A DNA stretch of 53,557 bases, from assembly GCA_017445925.1 (NCBI GenBank), contig JAFSRW010000090.1, positions 1 to 53,557 on the forward strand, written 5' to 3'. The DNA is from Bacteroidaceae bacterium. Its GTDB lineage: Bacteria > Bacteroidota > Bacteroidia > Bacteroidales > Bacteroidaceae. The number at the start of each line of letters is the position of its first letter. The first letter of the stretch is position 1. The translations under genes were made by a program, and so were the position numbers. Positions 16,189 to 24,633 of this stretch are shown one piece after another. Below the pieces are notes generated by a model. It was not told where the DNA came from. It did no database searches and saw only the letters and a program-made list of their open reading frames with translations.

Positions 16189-16716
16189 TTAATTTTTATC
16201 TTCATTATAAAGTTTGCTCAGCATCTCCAGCAGATAACTGATGGGCTGTAGAGCCTGCTTGGTCTCATTGGTGAGTTCACGTCCCTGCATCTTCAGCACA
16301 GTAGCACCATAGAGGGCATCCACACAGTTTTCTATCTCGTTTTTTTCCTTGTTCATGCCCTTGCTCCTTAGCTCCACAATGAAAGGCAATGCCTTGTAAT
16401 AGGCAGCACTATAGAAGGGTTGCTTGGGGTCGGCCAGCAGTTCCCGATGGCGGTCGAACATTAGCATTAAGGTATTCTTAACTACTTGCACATGTCCGCA
16501 CTCCTGAACACCTTCCTCCTGCATCATCCTGATAAGACCTGCATACCAGTCGCGCTGGTCGGCAATTTGCTCCTTTGTATATTGGAACCTTGGCAGATAC
16601 TCGTTGCAGATACGGTCCACATCCAGTCCATAGGCACGGATGATATCCTCTACCTGAAACATATATATAATGTAGGCCGAGATGTTCTGCTTCCTGAGTT
16701 TCTGAGCTACTATCAT
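16189..16716 (-). CDS. DUF4924 family protein
   Basis: 175 aa, helical and soluble, beginning MIVAQKLRKQNISAYIIYMFQVEDIIRAY. This resembles the Bacteroidetes-specific DUF4924 family, whose function is unknown. There is no signal peptide or membrane segment. Its start codon overlaps the last 4 nt of the LysE-type gene, so the two are translationally coupled. Its position between an exporter and prfC gives no functional hint. Confidence 0.75.
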   Translation of the reverse strand: MIVAQKLRKQNISAYIIYMFQVEDIIRAYGLDVDRICNEYLPRFQYTKEQIADQRDWYAGLIRMMQEEGVQECGHVQVVKNTLMLMFDRHRELLADPKQPFYSAAYYKALPFIVELRSKGMNKEKNEIENCVDALYGATVLKMQGRELTNETKQALQPISYLLEMLSKLYNEDKN

Positions 16717-17366
16717 AATCTATCAATAAGCGTCAAAACAAACATAATACCAGAAACGCCCATCACCAAAGCACCCAAGAGACGGTTAAAGAATTGTATT
16801 GTCTCCATTTGTAAGCGAGCCTTCATACTCTTCAAAGCACCTGTCAGACATGTCCACCACAGCAAGGCTCCGCAGAAAATAGCAGCATATCCCAAAGTCT
16901 GCTCCCACAGATGATTAGGCACCACAAAATTCAGTCGGGCATAGAGTGCAATAAACAGGAACACAATCAAGGGATTGCTAAGTGTCAGCAGAAAACCCGT
17001 TAAGCCATTATGTGTGAAAGAGCCTAATTTACCACTTGGTGTATGTGGTGCAGGTGGCCTGGAATTGAACATCCATAGTCCAAAAAAGAATAGCATAATA
17101 CTGCCACCGAGGCGCAGATACAGCAAGGTAGAAGGTTTCTCAATAAAATCCAGCACCAAACTCATACCCAAGCCTGTGATAACAGCATAGACTATATCAC
17201 TCAATGCGGCTCCAACACCCGTTGCGAAACCGTACCAGCGTCCTTTTTTCAGGGTACGCTGCACAACCAGAATACCAATCGGACCCATCGGAGCACTTGC
17301 TATTATTCCTATCATGAGGCCCTTTAGTATCAGGTCAATAACATCTACTGAACGTACGAACATCAT
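16713..17366 (-). CDS. LysE/RhtB-type amino-acid exporter
   Basis: 217 aa with about six hydrophobic segments. The N-terminal signature APMGPIGILVVQRTLKKGRWYGFATGVGAALSD matches the LysE translocator motif (G-P-x-x-x-x-V-x-x-x-x-x-x-G...G-x-G-a-a-x-x-D). FLLTLSNPLIVFLFIALYA is the second family motif. It likely exports an amino acid or homoserine-like metabolite from the cytoplasm, but the substrate cannot be inferred. Start at 17366 (MMFVRS) or one codon later. Confidence 0.88.
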   Translation of the reverse strand: MMFVRSVDVIDLILKGLMIGIIASAPMGPIGILVVQRTLKKGRWYGFATGVGAALSDIVYAVITGLGMSLVLDFIEKPSTLLYLRLGGSIMLFFFGLWMFNSRPPAPHTPSGKLGSFTHNGLTGFLLTLSNPLIVFLFIALYARLNFVVPNHLWEQTLGYAAIFCGALLWWTCLTGALKSMKARLQMETIQFFNRLLGALVMGVSGIMFVLTLIDRL

Positions 17367-17421
17367 AAACGCTGCAAATTTCGTACATTTTATTGACTTT
17401 TCATAGATTTTCGCTGTAAAA

Positions 17422-17454
17422 ATTGTGTTTCTCGACAGAAAATGCCTACCTTTG
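17422..17454 (+). promoter_or_regulatory. Promoter of the ROK kinase gene
   Basis: ATTG at 17422-17425, 21-nt spacer, TACCTTTG at 17447-17454. The predicted start is near 17461, about 36 nt before ATG 17497. Confidence 0.6.
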
Positions 17455-17496
17455 TCGGAAAGTTACAAACTTATAAACTAATAAACAAACAACCTT

Positions 17497-18468
17497 ATGG
17501 ACAAAGTAAAACCTTATGTTATTGGTGTTGACCTGGGTGGAACAAACACCGTGTTCGGAATCGTTAACGCTCGTGGCGAAGTTGTAGGCGAGAACTCTAT
17601 CAAGACTCAGCAGTACAAGACAGCCGAAGAATTTGTAGAGGCTGGCGTAGAGTGCCTGAAGCCTTTGCTTGCTCAGATTGGCGGTCCAGATCAGGTTCAG
17701 GGTATGGGTATTGGTGCTCCCAATGGTAACTACTACAATGGTACCATCGAGTTTGCTCCCAATCTTCCTTGGGCTCATGACGGCGTAGTTCCCTTGGCAG
17801 AAATGTTCAAAGAAAAGACCGGCATCCCTGTTAAGCTGACTAACGATGCTAATGCCGCTGCAATGGGCGAAATGGCTTACGGTGCTGCTCGTGGTATGAA
17901 GAACTTCATCGTCATCACCTTAGGTACTGGTGTTGGTAGTGGTATCGTTATCAATGGCCAGTTGGTTTATGGTAGCGATGGTTTCGCTGGCGAACTGGGT
18001 CATGTTATCATGGACCGTACGGCTAATGGGCGTCCCTGTGGTTGCGGACGTACCGGTTGCTTGGAGGCTTACTGCTCTGCAACAGGTGTTGCCCGTACTG
18101 CCCGTGAGATTCTGAGCACAACAGACCGTCCTTCTCTCTTGCGCGAGAAGCCCCTTGAGGAAATTGAATCTCTGGATGTAAGTATTGCTGCCAGCAAGGG
18201 CGATGAGGTTGCCAACGAGATTTTCCAGTTCACAGGTAAGATGCTGGGTGAGGCTTGTGCCGACTTCGCTGCTTTCTCAAGTCCTGAAGCATTCATCTTC
18301 TTTGGTGGTCTCTGCAAAGCTGGCGATTTGATTATGAACCCCATTAAGGAAGCTTACGACAATGCCGTACTGAAGATTTTCAAGGGCAAGGCTAAGTTCC
18401 TGGTTTCTGGACTCATGAACGCAAACGCCGCAGTTCTTGGTGCCAGCGCTTTAGGTTGGGAAGATTAA
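17497..18468 (+). CDS. ROK-family glucokinase
   Basis: 323 aa. Phosphorylates glucose, or a related hexose, with ATP in the cytoplasm. Phosphate-binding segment IGVDLGGTNTVFGIV at the N-terminus; sugar-binding LTNDANAAAMGE; LGTGVGSGIV; ELGHVIM with the substrate-binding Glu/His; and the ROK zinc motif CGCGRTGCLEAY. It has its own promoter and a strong terminator, so it is a single-gene unit. Codon use and base composition look richer in highly-expressed-gene choices (GCT, GGT) than those of its neighbours. Confidence 0.94.
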   Translation: MDKVKPYVIGVDLGGTNTVFGIVNARGEVVGENSIKTQQYKTAEEFVEAGVECLKPLLAQIGGPDQVQGMGIGAPNGNYYNGTIEFAPNLPWAHDGVVPLAEMFKEKTGIPVKLTNDANAAAMGEMAYGAARGMKNFIVITLGTGVGSGIVINGQLVYGSDGFAGELGHVIMDRTANGRPCGCGRTGCLEAYCSATGVARTAREILSTTDRPSLLREKPLEEIESLDVSIAASKGDEVANEIFQFTGKMLGEACADFAAFSSPEAFIFFGGLCKAGDLIMNPIKEAYDNAVLKIFKGKAKFLVSGLMNANAAVLGASALGWED

Positions 18469-18488
18469 CAACCAGACCTCTTTAATAT

Positions 18489-18536
18489 AATAAGAAAGAT
18501 GTGCAAGGGCTAGCCCCTGCACATCTTTCTTTATTA
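18489..18536. terminator. Long bidirectional terminator between ROK kinase and CotH-type genes
   Basis: A near-perfect inverted repeat (AAGAAAGATGTGCA ... TGCACATCTTTCTT, with GGGC/CCC near the centre) has A-rich and T-rich ends. It lies between two convergent genes and can serve both. Confidence 0.85.
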
Positions 18537-18546
18537 TAGCTACAAC

Positions 18547-21500
18547 CTACTTTATCATTGTCTTTTTGGTTGTGCCATCCTTCGTGCGAATGATATAGAC
18601 ACCCTTCTTTCGTCCATTGAACATGGAAGATTGAACATTGAACATTTTTCTTCCTGAAAGGTCATAAACTTCTTCATTATGAATTGTGAATTGTGAATTA
18701 TGAATTGAACCGATGCCATCCACAACATCCATTGCATCTTCCACACGGAAAGTAGAGCTTTCATCCGTAAGACTACTTTCGCTATTCAGGAACTTCAGCG
18801 AACCACCTGCTCCACCTAACTGGTTGACGCAGTTATAGTCTGTTCCCGTTTCGCGAAGCACAAAGCCTCCGCTGTTCGGCAACAAATCCCATGAATAATC
18901 ACCTTTACGCATCACAGCTTTCTTGCCATCCTTTGTCAACGTCTCAGCAACCCCCGTTGTGTAATTATACACCTTTACATGGTAAGGGTCGCCGCCGAAG
19001 GCCCACAGGTATTCTGCCGTCTGGGTTATCTTACCATCGTTCTTCTTTGGGTTGTAAGGTTCACCCCTCAGTTTACCTACGTACCAGCCATTATTGATGT
19101 GCATATTATACCATCGGGCTGTGGACTCATCCGTAGAGAACTCAAACGGACCGTTCCAGTTAACTTCGAACCTTACCGTCACGTCACTGGTAACTTTTAT
19201 GGGATGTGTTCCTATTTCCGACAGAGTAATGAAGTCGTTCGTCAAAGATGCCGACGGTGCAGGCAAAACGCTATCGTAGGTTACCTCTACGGTATCTGTA
19301 GCCACAATCATGCCTTCAAACAGTATTTCGTATGAGACTATACATGAAAGAGCTATCGGGGAAGATGAAATGGCAAAATCATAAGGCTCATAATTGGTAG
19401 CACCCAGTGTCTCGTCGTTTTCACGGTGGTCAAGGAGAATCCACTCTTCATCATCAGGTTCCTCACTCTTGGTATTGCTGGCATACAACGACCAAGTTAC
19501 TGGGTTGCGACCAGGATTCTTTTGGGTATCATTGGCTGTGGTAAACCTATAGCCGGAAAGGGCTACCTCTTCACCTGCATCTATATATAAATATAATGTA
19601 GAGTTGAAGGGACCGCAGTATTTGGTATATACATTGTCGTCAAAGAGATTCTCCTGCACTTCGTTACTGTAATAAGAACCAGTATAGGCATAAAGCTCAA
19701 GCGGCTTTATCTCCTCGCCATCCTTATTGATAAGGTCAATCTCGGAGAGTTGTATTGCAGAGTTTCCTTTTACCTCATCAATGGCAAACTGATAGTAACG
19801 GTATCCTACTCGTTCCTTAATGACGGTTATGGAACAAGTGTCGCACAATGCCTTATTCTCAAGGGCAGAGACAATAATATCTGCTTTCCCAAGACCTGTA
19901 GCTACCACCAAACCTTCTTCGTTAACTGTTGCAACAGCCTCATTGCTACTTCTCCACTGGAGCGTCAGACTTTGTGGGTTAACATTCTCCGTTATAATCT
20001 CCAGTTGTAGCGTCTCTTTAGGCAAGAGGGTTGCAGAATGCCTGCTAAGCGCCATAAATGGTGTTGGAGGCGTGACAAAGAAGTCAACAGGTGTATAGTT
20101 GGAGGCAGGCATCGATTTATCGTTCTTACGCTCATCCAGTAGAACCCATTCAGGATCATTGGGGTCGGTCAGTTGTGTATCGCTGCCATATAGCTTCCAC
20201 GAACAGGGATTACGACCAGGATAATTTCCCGTATCGTTGGCAGTATAGATGCGATAGCCGTAAGGCTCTACATCATCCATCGCATCGAAAAGGAAGTAAG
20301 CATCACCATGAAAACTGGCGCAGTACTTGGTATTGACATTATTGTCGGCTGCATTCTCCCAACTCTCACCACCGTAGCCTTCTGGCCCTCCATCATAGAC
20401 GTAAAGGTTTTCTACCTCATTCGACGTGTCATCCAGAATATCGAACTCTGAGAACTGTATGGTACCATAATTGCCGTCGTTGATTCCTGTAATGACAAGG
20501 TTGTAATAGCGGTATGTGGCAGCATTGGCATTATGGTTGGTGTAGCCTTCTTCCCCTTCATAAACCCTTCCGCTGGTTCTGCGCAGCACAGGCCACGGGT
20601 CGTGCTGACGTCCATTGTCCAGGTTTTGTCGCCAACTATTACTGCCTGTGATATCGTTATAGTTGAGTTGATAGCACAGATAGCCGTTATCCACCTGTTC
20701 AGGCGTCATGTTATTGGTCTGAGTAGAGGTATAGTCCCAACAGTTTTCAACAGAAAGACTCTTGGAAGCAAAGGCAAATTCCTTGCCTTCCGTCGAGCCA
20801 GTAACAGTACCAATATTATAACTGTTAAGCACATTTATCTTGCCTGCAGAGGGACCAATAAGGGTTGCTGCATTGAACTGGGCTATAACAGAACCTGTGT
20901 TACTACTGTATGCAACGTTGATAACTGCAAACTCATTTCCGTATCCAACAAGTGCACCTGCCCCATTGTCTGATGCTGTAACAGAGCCGTTATTCTCAAT
21001 GCCGAGGATTGTTGCAGCATTATCATGTGCATAACCTGCCAGCATACCCACGTAATTTTTACCCTCAACCTTGCACGTTGCATCAAAGACAATATTGCTT
21101 AGCGTACAATTGCCTATATGTCCGAAGAAACCAACACCTTCGCCACCACTAATGAACAGGTTACGAATAGTGTGTCCCTTGCCGTCGAAGCTTCCGGCAA
21201 AAATATTCTGCGATGTACCGATGGGCTGGAACTCCTCGTTGTAATCCCTCATATCTATGTCATTGAGAAGGACAGCCTTGGCATCCGTTTCACCATTTTC
21301 GTTCACCAGCTTGCAGAATTCTATCAAGTCATAGGCCGTAGCAAGTTGGTATATGCCATTCTTCTTATGCAGACCATAGGACAGCATATAGTCCATCCAT
21401 TCAACACGGTCTCTCACGAAATCGCGAACACGATCTACCTCCTTCTCCCACGAACCTGGCACCTCGGGGTTAAGCGAGATATACTGGTTTAGATAAGGCC

Positions 21501-23097
21501 AACGGATGAAGTTGAGATTAGCCGAAGCACGAACCTCTTCCCTGAGCGAGTCAACAACATTAGCCACATCTTCAGGATTGAAAGCTCCTGCTTTACGGAG
21601 CTTAGCCCACATCTCCTCGAGTTGGGCGAAAACAGATGGGTCGGAAAGGACACGACTGACAAACTGCCCCCAGTTGCCGGTATCACGTACCTTATAGGTC
21701 CAGTCGTAGCGGTTGTTAGCAGGATAAGTGGTCTGGTCGTTCTCCAAGGCAAGCTCAGCATCCCACAAGGGCCCAGTGTAGAAATGGTCGTCGCCGCGCT
21801 CCTTGAACATGAACACCTGGCATATCATATCCGTATTGCCATTAAACTCGCTGGCAAGGAAATACTTTAAGAACGATTCCATATCCAGCACAGAGCGCAT
21901 ACCGTTCTCCTCATCGGTATAGTTTGCACCAAAAACGGTATTCTCCATATTGTTCCAGGTATCCTGAATATATTGGAACTGTTGGGGCTGAATGACATCA
22001 TCATCGGGGTCGTGTACAGTAATCGGGTTGCCACGAGAAGACCAGAAATAATAAGGCTCGCGTGTGGCATTGTTATCCACCTCCACGTAATAGCCACCAG
22101 TAATGGTTTCCTCGTCGATGTCCGTCTCAGACATTTCTGTTATATCTATACGGTCTTTGTCCAAATCCACATGATCCGCTAAGGTATAGGTTCCTCGATA
22201 GTCGCCATTAACTACCAGGTCCACAATCTGGCTCCAAGGCGTCCATTCCTTTTCTGCTCGTTTCGACATAGCCCATGCCACAGGGTTACGCATCAGCGAC
22301 TTGTCGCGATAGCTATTGATAAGGACCCACTTCTTTGCCTTTGCTGGCGACTCATTGCGTCCGCCCTTCATCACATGGTGGCTCTTGCCGTCATTGTACT
22401 TCATACGGAAAGCCTTGTTCTCGTGGGTAGCAGAGTAGTTGCCACGCACACGGAACAGAATTGGATATTCCTGAGTAAGCGTACCACCATCATATATAAG
22501 TACCGACTGCGATTCGAAGTCCTCGCCGCGATTAACTGGGGTGATATTATCCTTCACATGAATGCTAAGCGTAGGCAGATTGGTAATCTGGTAGAACTGA
22601 CTATCATCACCCTCTCCGGCATGACCATAGAATTTAAGCTCGGCAATGTTACAATAAGAGCCCGAAGCACCTACATAGCGAACGTAACGGAAGCCCCTGC
22701 TCACGTTCACATCAGCAGTAACAGTTTTCTTGTCTGGCGTCGAACTAATGAAGTAAAGCGGCATAGCATCCATAAAATCAGGACTGTTTGCCCCCTCAAA
22801 CAAGCTCAACAACACACGGTCGGCGCCCTGACTGCCAGGAGTCGGCGTATAACCAATGCGTGTGATAACATAGGGCTCGCCCAAGTCGAGACCCACCCAT
22901 TGCATCTCACTGGCTGTCGTACTATAGTATGTCGCAGGGTCGCCGTCAAAGGCCAAAGCAGCCTTCTCCTCAGAACCGGAACACATTATAGCACCTTCAA
23001 GAAGATGGTCAACAGACGAGTCAAATGCATGTAGCAAGTTCGAGGCAGACAATAAGCAGCATAATACCAGAAGTCTGCAACTCATAAATTTTATCAT
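18547..23097 (-). CDS. Secreted CotH-domain/discoidin protein with T9SS tail
   Basis: 1516 aa. Signal peptide 1-24; discoidin-like domain (about 25-160, WVGLDLGEPYVITRIGYTP); CotH kinase-like domain (about 185-560, RVRGNYSATHENKAFRMKY ... GGYYVEVDN ... LWDAELALEND); GLUG-type repeats (about 600-790, FAGSFDGKGHTIRNLF); two more discoidin-like domains (about 880-1030 and 1120-1260) that are internal duplicates sharing YRYY and TANDT-x-x-x-PGRNP; a Big2-type Ig domain between them; C-terminal T9SS sorting domain (VYDLSGRK ... KGVYIIRTKDG). It is probably a cell-surface protein binding carbohydrate or protein. CotH relatives phosphorylate protein Ser. The usual WDFD metal motif reads WDAE here, so activity is uncertain. 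Two runs of iterated-word DNA are translated in the linker before the tail. Single-gene unit with its own promoter. Confidence 0.9.
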   Translation of the reverse strand: MIKFMSCRLLVLCCLLSASNLLHAFDSSVDHLLEGAIMCSGSEEKAALAFDGDPATYYSTTASEMQWVGLDLGEPYVITRIGYTPTPGSQGADRVLLSLFEGANSPDFMDAMPLYFISSTPDKKTVTADVNVSRGFRYVRYVGASGSYCNIAELKFYGHAGEGDDSQFYQITNLPTLSIHVKDNITPVNRGEDFESQSVLIYDGGTLTQEYPILFRVRGNYSATHENKAFRMKYNDGKSHHVMKGGRNESPAKAKKWVLINSYRDKSLMRNPVAWAMSKRAEKEWTPWSQIVDLVVNGDYRGTYTLADHVDLDKDRIDITEMSETDIDEETITGGYYVEVDNNATREPYYFWSSRGNPITVHDPDDDVIQPQQFQYIQDTWNNMENTVFGANYTDEENGMRSVLDMESFLKYFLASEFNGNTDMICQVFMFKERGDDHFYTGPLWDAELALENDQTTYPANNRYDWTYKVRDTGNWGQFVSRVLSDPSVFAQLEEMWAKLRKAGAFNPEDVANVVDSLREEVRASANLNFIRWPYLNQYISLNPEVPGSWEKEVDRVRDFVRDRVEWMDYMLSYGLHKKNGIYQLATAYDLIEFCKLVNENGETDAKAVLLNDIDMRDYNEEFQPIGTSQNIFAGSFDGKGHTIRNLFISGGEGVGFFGHIGNCTLSNIVFDATCKVEGKNYVGMLAGYAHDNAATILGIENNGSVTASDNGAGALVGYGNEFAVINVAYSSNTGSVIAQFNAATLIGPSAGKINVLNSYNIGTVTGSTEGKEFAFASKSLSVENCWDYTSTQTNNMTPEQVDNGYLCYQLNYNDITGSNSWRQNLDNGRQHDPWPVLRRTSGRVYEGEEGYTNHNANAATYRYYNLVITGINDGNYGTIQFSEFDILDDTSNEVENLYVYDGGPEGYGGESWENAADNNVNTKYCASFHGDAYFLFDAMDDVEPYGYRIYTANDTGNYPGRNPCSWKLYGSDTQLTDPNDPEWVLLDERKNDKSMPASNYTPVDFFVTPPTPFMALSRHSATLLPKETLQLEIITENVNPQSLTLQWRSSNEAVATVNEEGLVVATGLGKADIIVSALENKALCDTCSITVIKERVGYRYYQFAIDEVKGNSAIQLSEIDLINKDGEEIKPLELYAYTGSYYSNEVQENLFDDNVYTKYCGPFNSTLYLYIDAGEEVALSGYRFTTANDTQKNPGRNPVTWSLYASNTKSEEPDDEEWILLDHRENDETLGATNYEPYDFAISSSPIALSCIVSYEILFEGMIVATDTVEVTYDSVLPAPSASLTNDFITLSEIGTHPIKVTSDVTVRFEVNWNGPFEFSTDESTARWYNMHINNGWYVGKLRGEPYNPKKNDGKITQTAEYLWAFGGDPYHVKVYNYTTGVAETLTKDGKKAVMRKGDYSWDLLPNSGGFVLRETGTDYNCVNQLGGAGGSLKFLNSESSLTDESSTFRVEDAMDVVDGIGSIHNSQFTIHNEEVYDLSGRKMFNVQSSMFNGRKKGVYIIRTKDGTTKKTMIK
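18612..18712. repeat. Iterated-word DNA inside the CotH gene, near its 3' end
   Basis: Two separate runs: variants of TTGAACATGG / TTGAACATTG (18617-18646) and variants of TGTGAATTG / TATGAATTG (18678-18707). They are translated as FNVQSSMFNG and HNSQFTIHN within the linker and T9SS-tail region. Such words are normally intergenic in this genome. Confidence 0.75.
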
Positions 23098-23128
23098 GGC
23101 TTTTATCGTATATAGCTGTTTTAGGACG

Positions 23129-23159
23129 CAAAGATACGATTAAGTGAGAGAAGAACAAA
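23129..23159 (-). promoter_or_regulatory. Promoter of the CotH-type gene
   Basis: On the minus strand TTTG (23159-23156), 19-nt spacer, TATCTTTG (23136-23129): a full match to the Bacteroidetes consensus. Start site near 23122, about 25 nt before the ATG. Confidence 0.8.
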
Positions 23160-23190
23160 ATAATTTCAAATATTTTTTTCCTTTAACACA

Positions 23191-23217
23191 ATACCCTAAA
23201 AGGCACTAAAAACATCA
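23191..23217. repeat. 27-bp dispersed repeat, copy 1
   Basis: A 27-mer starting ATACCCTAAAAGG and ending AAAACATCA, identical to 43468-43494 and 44197-44223. All three copies lie just downstream of leftward genes (here the MFS gene ending at 23239). This copy lacks the palindrome units that precede the other two. Confidence 0.9.
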
Positions 23218-23238
23218 GATAAGTTTAAGAGTTTCCCA

Positions 23239-24486
23239 TTATTCTGTTAAAGGAATCTTTACCAAAGCGCTGACGATGAAGGTGACAAGGCAGCAGAGGC
23301 AGACGAAGGAGAAGAAGATGGGGAAGCCCCACAGGTCGGCCAAATAGCCGGCGAACATGCCGGGAATCATCATACCTAAGGCTTGGAAGGCCGTACAGAT
23401 GCTGAAGACTGAAGTACTCTTCTCGCCCTTGGCAAAGTAAACCAGAAACAGAGAATAGGCGGTAAAGCCAAAGCCGTAACCTAACTGCTCGATAGCTACG
23501 CAGGCGTTGATGACGAACATATTGGTGGGTTGCACGTAGGCCAGATAGACGTAGACCAGATCGGGCAAGGAGATAGCTAATATCATGGGCCACCACCAGC
23601 GACGCAAGCCGTGCTTGCTGACCAACCAACCGCCAATCAAGCCTCCCGCCAAGAGACCGCAGACGCCTATCGTTCCGTAAGCAAACCCTACGGTGGCGGT
23701 GCTGAGCTCCAGTCCGCCCTCTCCAACCGTCCTAAGCATAAAGGGTTGCGCCATCTTGGCCAACTGCGCCTCGGGGAAACGGAAGAAGAGCATGAAGAGA
23801 AGGGCAAAGACGATGCCGGGCTTGGAGAAAAAGACGCGAAGGGTGGACATAAAGCCCCCTCCAACTCCCCCTTTGGGGGAGGGAAAATCCTTACTGTCAT
23901 CTTCTACCTTAGGGAGAATGCGACTATGCCATAGGGCGAGGAGTATCATAATGGCAGCCATAAGCAGAAGCGTGATGCTCCAGGCTACGGGGATGGAGAA
24001 CGAATCCTGCAACCATCCGGCCAGAATAACGATAACACCCTGACAGAAGATACTTCCTATCCTGTAAAAGGTGCTTCGGACACCAACGTAGAGCGCCTGC
24101 TGCCGTTCCGTTAGGCCAAGGATATAAAACCCGTCGGCAGCAATATCGTGCGTGGCACTACTGAATGCCATCAGCCAGAATAAGGCCAGCGATCCCCGTA
24201 GCCACCAAGCGGTATCAAGCGTGAGGGCAACTCCCGCCAGAGCGCCTCCGATAAGAATCTGCATAGTAAGAATCCACCAGCGCTTGGTCTTGAGGGCGTC
24301 CACGATGGGGCTCCAGATGGGCTTGATAACCCACGGGAGGTAGAGCCATGAGGTATAGAGGCCCAACTCGGAGTTGGAAAGGCCCAAGTTGGTGTACATG
24401 ATTACTGACAAGGTCATTACTGCCATATAAGGCAATGCTTCGGCAAAATAAAGGGTCGGAACCCAGAGTGCGGCTTTATTTTTCAT
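23239..24486 (-). CDS. AmpG-like MFS transporter
   Basis: 415 aa, about 12 hydrophobic segments. Opening MKNKAALWVPTLYFAEALPYMAV, then VIKPIWSPIVDALKTKRWW and SSATHDIAADGFY, match the AmpG/PUCC-type major facilitator branch. That branch is known for moving anhydromuropeptides or sugars inward. The neighbouring DUF1460 gene (a putative cell-wall amidase) makes peptidoglycan-fragment import a reasonable inference. The central cytoplasmic loop contains KDFPSPKGGVGGGF, encoded by a palindromic repeat of the kind otherwise found between genes, apparently a tolerated insertion. Last gene of the long leftward operon. Confidence 0.85.
   Translation of the reverse strand: MKNKAALWVPTLYFAEALPYMAVMTLSVIMYTNLGLSNSELGLYTSWLYLPWVIKPIWSPIVDALKTKRWWILTMQILIGGALAGVALTLDTAWWLRGSLALFWLMAFSSATHDIAADGFYILGLTERQQALYVGVRSTFYRIGSIFCQGVIVILAGWLQDSFSIPVAWSITLLLMAAIMILLALWHSRILPKVEDDSKDFPSPKGGVGGGFMSTLRVFFSKPGIVFALLFMLFFRFPEAQLAKMAQPFMLRTVGEGGLELSTATVGFAYGTIGVCGLLAGGLIGGWLVSKHGLRRWWWPMILAISLPDLVYVYLAYVQPTNMFVINACVAIEQLGYGFGFTAYSLFLVYFAKGEKSTSVFSICTAFQALGMMIPGMFAGYLADLWGFPIFFSFVCLCCLVTFIVSALVKIPLTE
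23851..23890. repeat. REP-like palindrome inside the MFS gene
   Basis: CTCCCCC-TTT-GGGGGAG (23865-23881) with C-rich and A-rich flanks, translated in frame as part of the cytoplasmic loop (PSPKGGVGGG). It resembles the CTCCCCCTCT-ATGGGGAG arms at 24511-24528 and 27735-27752. Confidence 0.75.
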
Positions 24487-24493
24487 ATCATTA

Positions 24494-24633
24494 AAAGACC
24501 CTCTCCTTACCTCCCCCTCTATGGGGAGGAACTTTTATCAGCGGGGGATGTTATTAGCATTATTATTATTGTCTCTTTTTTATATTCACTTTTTCAGCAC
24601 TCCCCTTAGAGGGGGAGCGGGGAGAGGGTCTTT
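24494..24633. repeat. REP/MITE-like palindromic element between DUF1460 and MFS genes
   Basis: A 13-bp perfect terminal inverted repeat (AAAGACCCTCTCC at 24494-24506 and GGAGAGGGTCTTT at 24621-24633) encloses sub-terminal palindromes (CTCCCCCTCTATGGGGAG and CTTAGAGGGGGAG) and an AT-rich centre of about 65 bp. The right arm supplies the last codons and stop of the DUF1460 gene (TLSPLPL-stop). Confidence 0.85.
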
